Positions 61,900-64,000 of a stretch of DNA of 64,000 nucleotides are shown here, piece after piece (the first letter of the stretch is position 1; each line of letters starts with the position of its first letter). A model generated the notes under the pieces. It saw only the letters and a program-made list of their open reading frames with translations, was not told where the DNA came from and made no database searches. The DNA comes from Ashinkailepas kermadecensis (Eukaryota > Arthropoda > Thecostraca > Neolepadidae): the NCBI GenBank assembly GCA_034440615.1, contig JAOTOM010003126.1:62001-126000 (forward strand), read 5' to 3'. Position numbers and translations under genes: made by a program.

Positions 61900-62880
61900 A
61901 TTTCTTCTTCTATAGCTGTGTTTTAGGGCTCCAGCCAATTTTTGTTAGGGGCCCGGCACATGTTTGAGACCCAGCCATTTTTTACAGCTTTGTTGCGTTC
62001 TGATACACCGATGATATTTTTGTGGTATCGGCTCGTTTTTGAAGACGCTGATGTGTTTATTTAGTGTCCGGTCTATTTGGTCCTTGTTTACGATCAATTC
62101 CATTTTTGAGGGCCCCAGCCTGTTTTTGAGGCCCCGAGCGGTCTGATGGGCATGGTGTGCCTTGAGGGCCTCCGTTATGCTTTTATTTAGCGCTCCCGGT
62201 GTGTTTATTTCGAGCTGCAGCGCATATTTAAGGCCCTATCGCTTTTTGCAAAACCCGGTACGCTTTTCATTACAGACACTAAATTTGTGGATTACCGACG
62301 GAATTTTTGGCCCCCAAACGCGATATTTGGGGGCCCCGTGGTCACTTGTTGGGATCCCTAGCTCGAGCTTTAGTGGCTAGGGCAGGTTTTTTTTGTGGCC
62401 CAACACGCTTTGTGGGTTTCGGAGCGGTATTGGGATCCCAGAGTGATTATCCATGTCCGGCTTCATTTGTTGGGTGATCACAATGAGACTTTTGAAGCCC
62501 CGTTGCGACCTGTCATGCCTTAGCGTGATTGTCAGGGATCCGGGCGATAATTCTTGGTACCCCTAGGCTCAGCGTGACTTTCCGGGTCCCGGCCCGACCG
62601 TTTGTGGCCTCCATCCTGTTTTTCTTGAACCCCAGCACGACTCTTTCGAGCCCCCAGCGTGATTTCCAGGGGCCCAGGTGGGAACTTTTGAGGCCCCAGC
62701 GTCCTTTCCCGAAGCCCCTGCGCGACTTTTTCACCCCAGTGCGATTGTACGGAGCTCCGGTGCGATTATTGGGGGCCCAAACGGGATTATTAAGGAGATT
62801 GGCGCTATTTTTTTTCAGGAGCTCGACACGATTCTTGGGGTGCCCCACAACCTGTCAGGGGGCAACTGCCCACAATGTCC
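61900..62880. repeat. 21-bp GGGGCCC degenerate repeat
   Basis: Units such as GGGGCCCAAACGGGATTATT and GATTTCCAGGGGCCCAGG, similar to 32475-33430. It includes a match to the GGGCAACTGCCCACAATG block found near 33438. Confidence 0.7.
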
Positions 62881-62885
62881 CCTCC

Positions 62886-63369
62886 CCATTCGGCATAGAC
62901 ATAAGACATAAAGACATAAAAGATCAGTGCAACTATGAGCCACAAGGGCCCTTCTTGGTTGCACTCTGTACACTGAACCAGTTGTCCATCAAATGTGTTG
63001 ATCAACTCTCCCTGGAATACAGAAAAACAAGCCCCCTATTCTTATAATGATTGTCTATGCTGTTCTTAAAGATGTTCAGTGTGTTGCTACTGACAATGGT
63101 TTCTGGCAGCTGGTTCCAGTGTTCTACTACCCTGTTGGTGAAGGAGGACTGTCTTAACCTTGTCCTGCTGTGATTAACTTTAATTTTGAATTGATGACCT
63201 CTAATTGCATCATTTCTGTTAAATTCAAACAGTTCCCTGAGATAACCCTGTTCCTGACCATAAGCATGGTTAGCTACATGGTTAAGAAATGCGGATACCC
63301 GCTGAGCTTTGTGCACCTCATACTTTTGATTAAATATGCTCCCAGATTGGCTAACGAACCGAGGCCCTG
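62886..63369 (-). pseudogene. LINE ORF2 C-terminus with 3' microsatellite (CR1-like)
   Basis: The minus-strand frame 63369-63002 contains HKAQRVSAFLNH, then RGHQFKIK, SFTNRVVEHWNQLPE and NIFKNSIDNHY. This is the standard extreme C-terminus of CR1/Jockey-like RT polyproteins in invertebrates. The 3' end carries a TTATGTCT-type short repeat (plus strand AGACATAAGACATAAAGACA at 62894), as expected for CR1-like LINEs. The RT core is absent. Confidence 0.75.
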
Positions 63370-63815
63370 TCAGTGTTTTTTTTTTGGACCCGTTTCGTCT
63401 TTCTTTGTCTACGGATGTGTCTTAGGGCTCGAATCGATTTTTGTTAGGGACCCAACACATTCTCGAAACTCCTACTCGTTTTAGTTTTTTTTTGTGGCCG
63501 AGGATTTTTTAGATTTCGGGGCGTTTTCAAAGATCCCGATGTGTTTATTCAGTGCCCGGTCTTTTTGTTCGTTTTGGGACCATGTTGCTTTTTGCGTCCC
63601 CAGCCTCTTTTTCAGGCTATTGTACGGTCGCATGGCACCTGTATGCCTTGAGAACTTCCGGTGTATTTCCTTTAGAGCTTCCGGCATGCTTAGGGTTGCA
63701 ACGCATGTTTTAAGGCCCTGTCACTTTTTGCGGGACTCTGGAGGGCCAGTTGCATTTTCGGCCCCGTTGTGCTCTTAGGGTTCCGCTGTGTTTATTTAGT
63801 CCTTCTGACTCACAT
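63275..63815. repeat. Second inverted repeat, right arm, outer part
   Basis: Reverse complement of 58020-58553. Open frames at 63494-63778 (plus) and 63481-63687 (minus) mirror those at 57973-58342 and derive from the repeat. Confidence 0.8.
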
Positions 63816-64000
63816 TTGTGGGGCCCCAGTACGATTTTGGTGCTTCGGTGCGATTTGTCTGGGTGCCAGCGCGACTTATCGCGCCTAGGCGCGTGGTTCC
63901 GGGGACCCAACGCAAGTTTTCTGGGCTGAGCGCGATTTTTGTGGATTTCTTCTGAATTTTCTTTATAGTCCGAATCCCGGCCTGATTTTTCGAGCCCCTG
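63816..64000. repeat. 21-bp GGGGCCC repeat to window end
   Basis: Units such as GGGGCCCCAGTACGATTTTG and GGGGACCCAACGCAAG; the block runs off the window. Confidence 0.6.

Overview
The window is repeat-dominated eukaryotic DNA with no convincing single-copy host gene. An invertebrate is indicated, most likely an arthropod: it holds a BEL/Pao LTR retrotransposon, I/Jockey-group LINEs with RNase H, a Ty3/gypsy element, tRNA-derived SINEs, many hAT-like ends (CAGGGGCG, CAGTGGCG), very long microsatellites, and numerous CCTAA/TTAGG-like islands, the arthropod telomere motif. The species cannot be named from the sequence alone.

Layout. (1) 1-354 is the integrase part of a Ty3/gypsy element on the minus strand; 27985-28950 is RT plus RNase H of what looks like the same copy. 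Between them lies a 27.6-kb insertion (355-27984), flanked by the same 9-10 bp (CGATCTTCAC at 345-354 and 27985-27994). Both ends are inverted arrays of one 16-bp satellite (type TACGTAAGCGCAAATG), with variant units in the same order from each end. This is the architecture of a Foldback/MULE-like element with satellite terminal inverted repeats. The right arm is itself split at 19293-26542 by a hAT-bounded block with an 8-bp near-perfect duplication. The interior carries a decayed LINE (about 3.3-9.3 kb), degenerate 21-bp repeats (11.3-13.4 kb) and a 1.1-kb CT/CTCTTG microsatellite. (2) 21044-26542 and 31957-37529 are the two arms of a large inverted repeat. Insertions present in one arm only (a SINE in the left, a hAT MITE in the right) have clean empty sites in the other arm. 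(3) 37.5-46 kb holds a second MITE copy, old repeat copies, a 250-bp TA array, a LINE C-terminus and a small hAT MITE. (4) 46072-54288 is a complete BEL/Pao retrotransposon on the minus strand with two LTRs, a 5-bp TSD, PBS, PPT, gag and pol; pol has a few in-frame stops and one frameshift. It sits inside an older repeat whose other copy is at 10.5-11.45 kb. (5) 55-64 kb holds further hAT-type repeat copies, LINE fragments, a second inverted repeat (58.0-59.0 against 61.4-63.8 kb), a 35-bp minisatellite and more 21-bp GGGGCCC repeats.

The elements do not form a pathway. Their nesting gives a relative chronology: Ty3 first, then the satellite-ended element, then the hAT block in its arm. The IR arms duplicated before the latest SINE and MITE insertions. 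All similarity statements are by eye.
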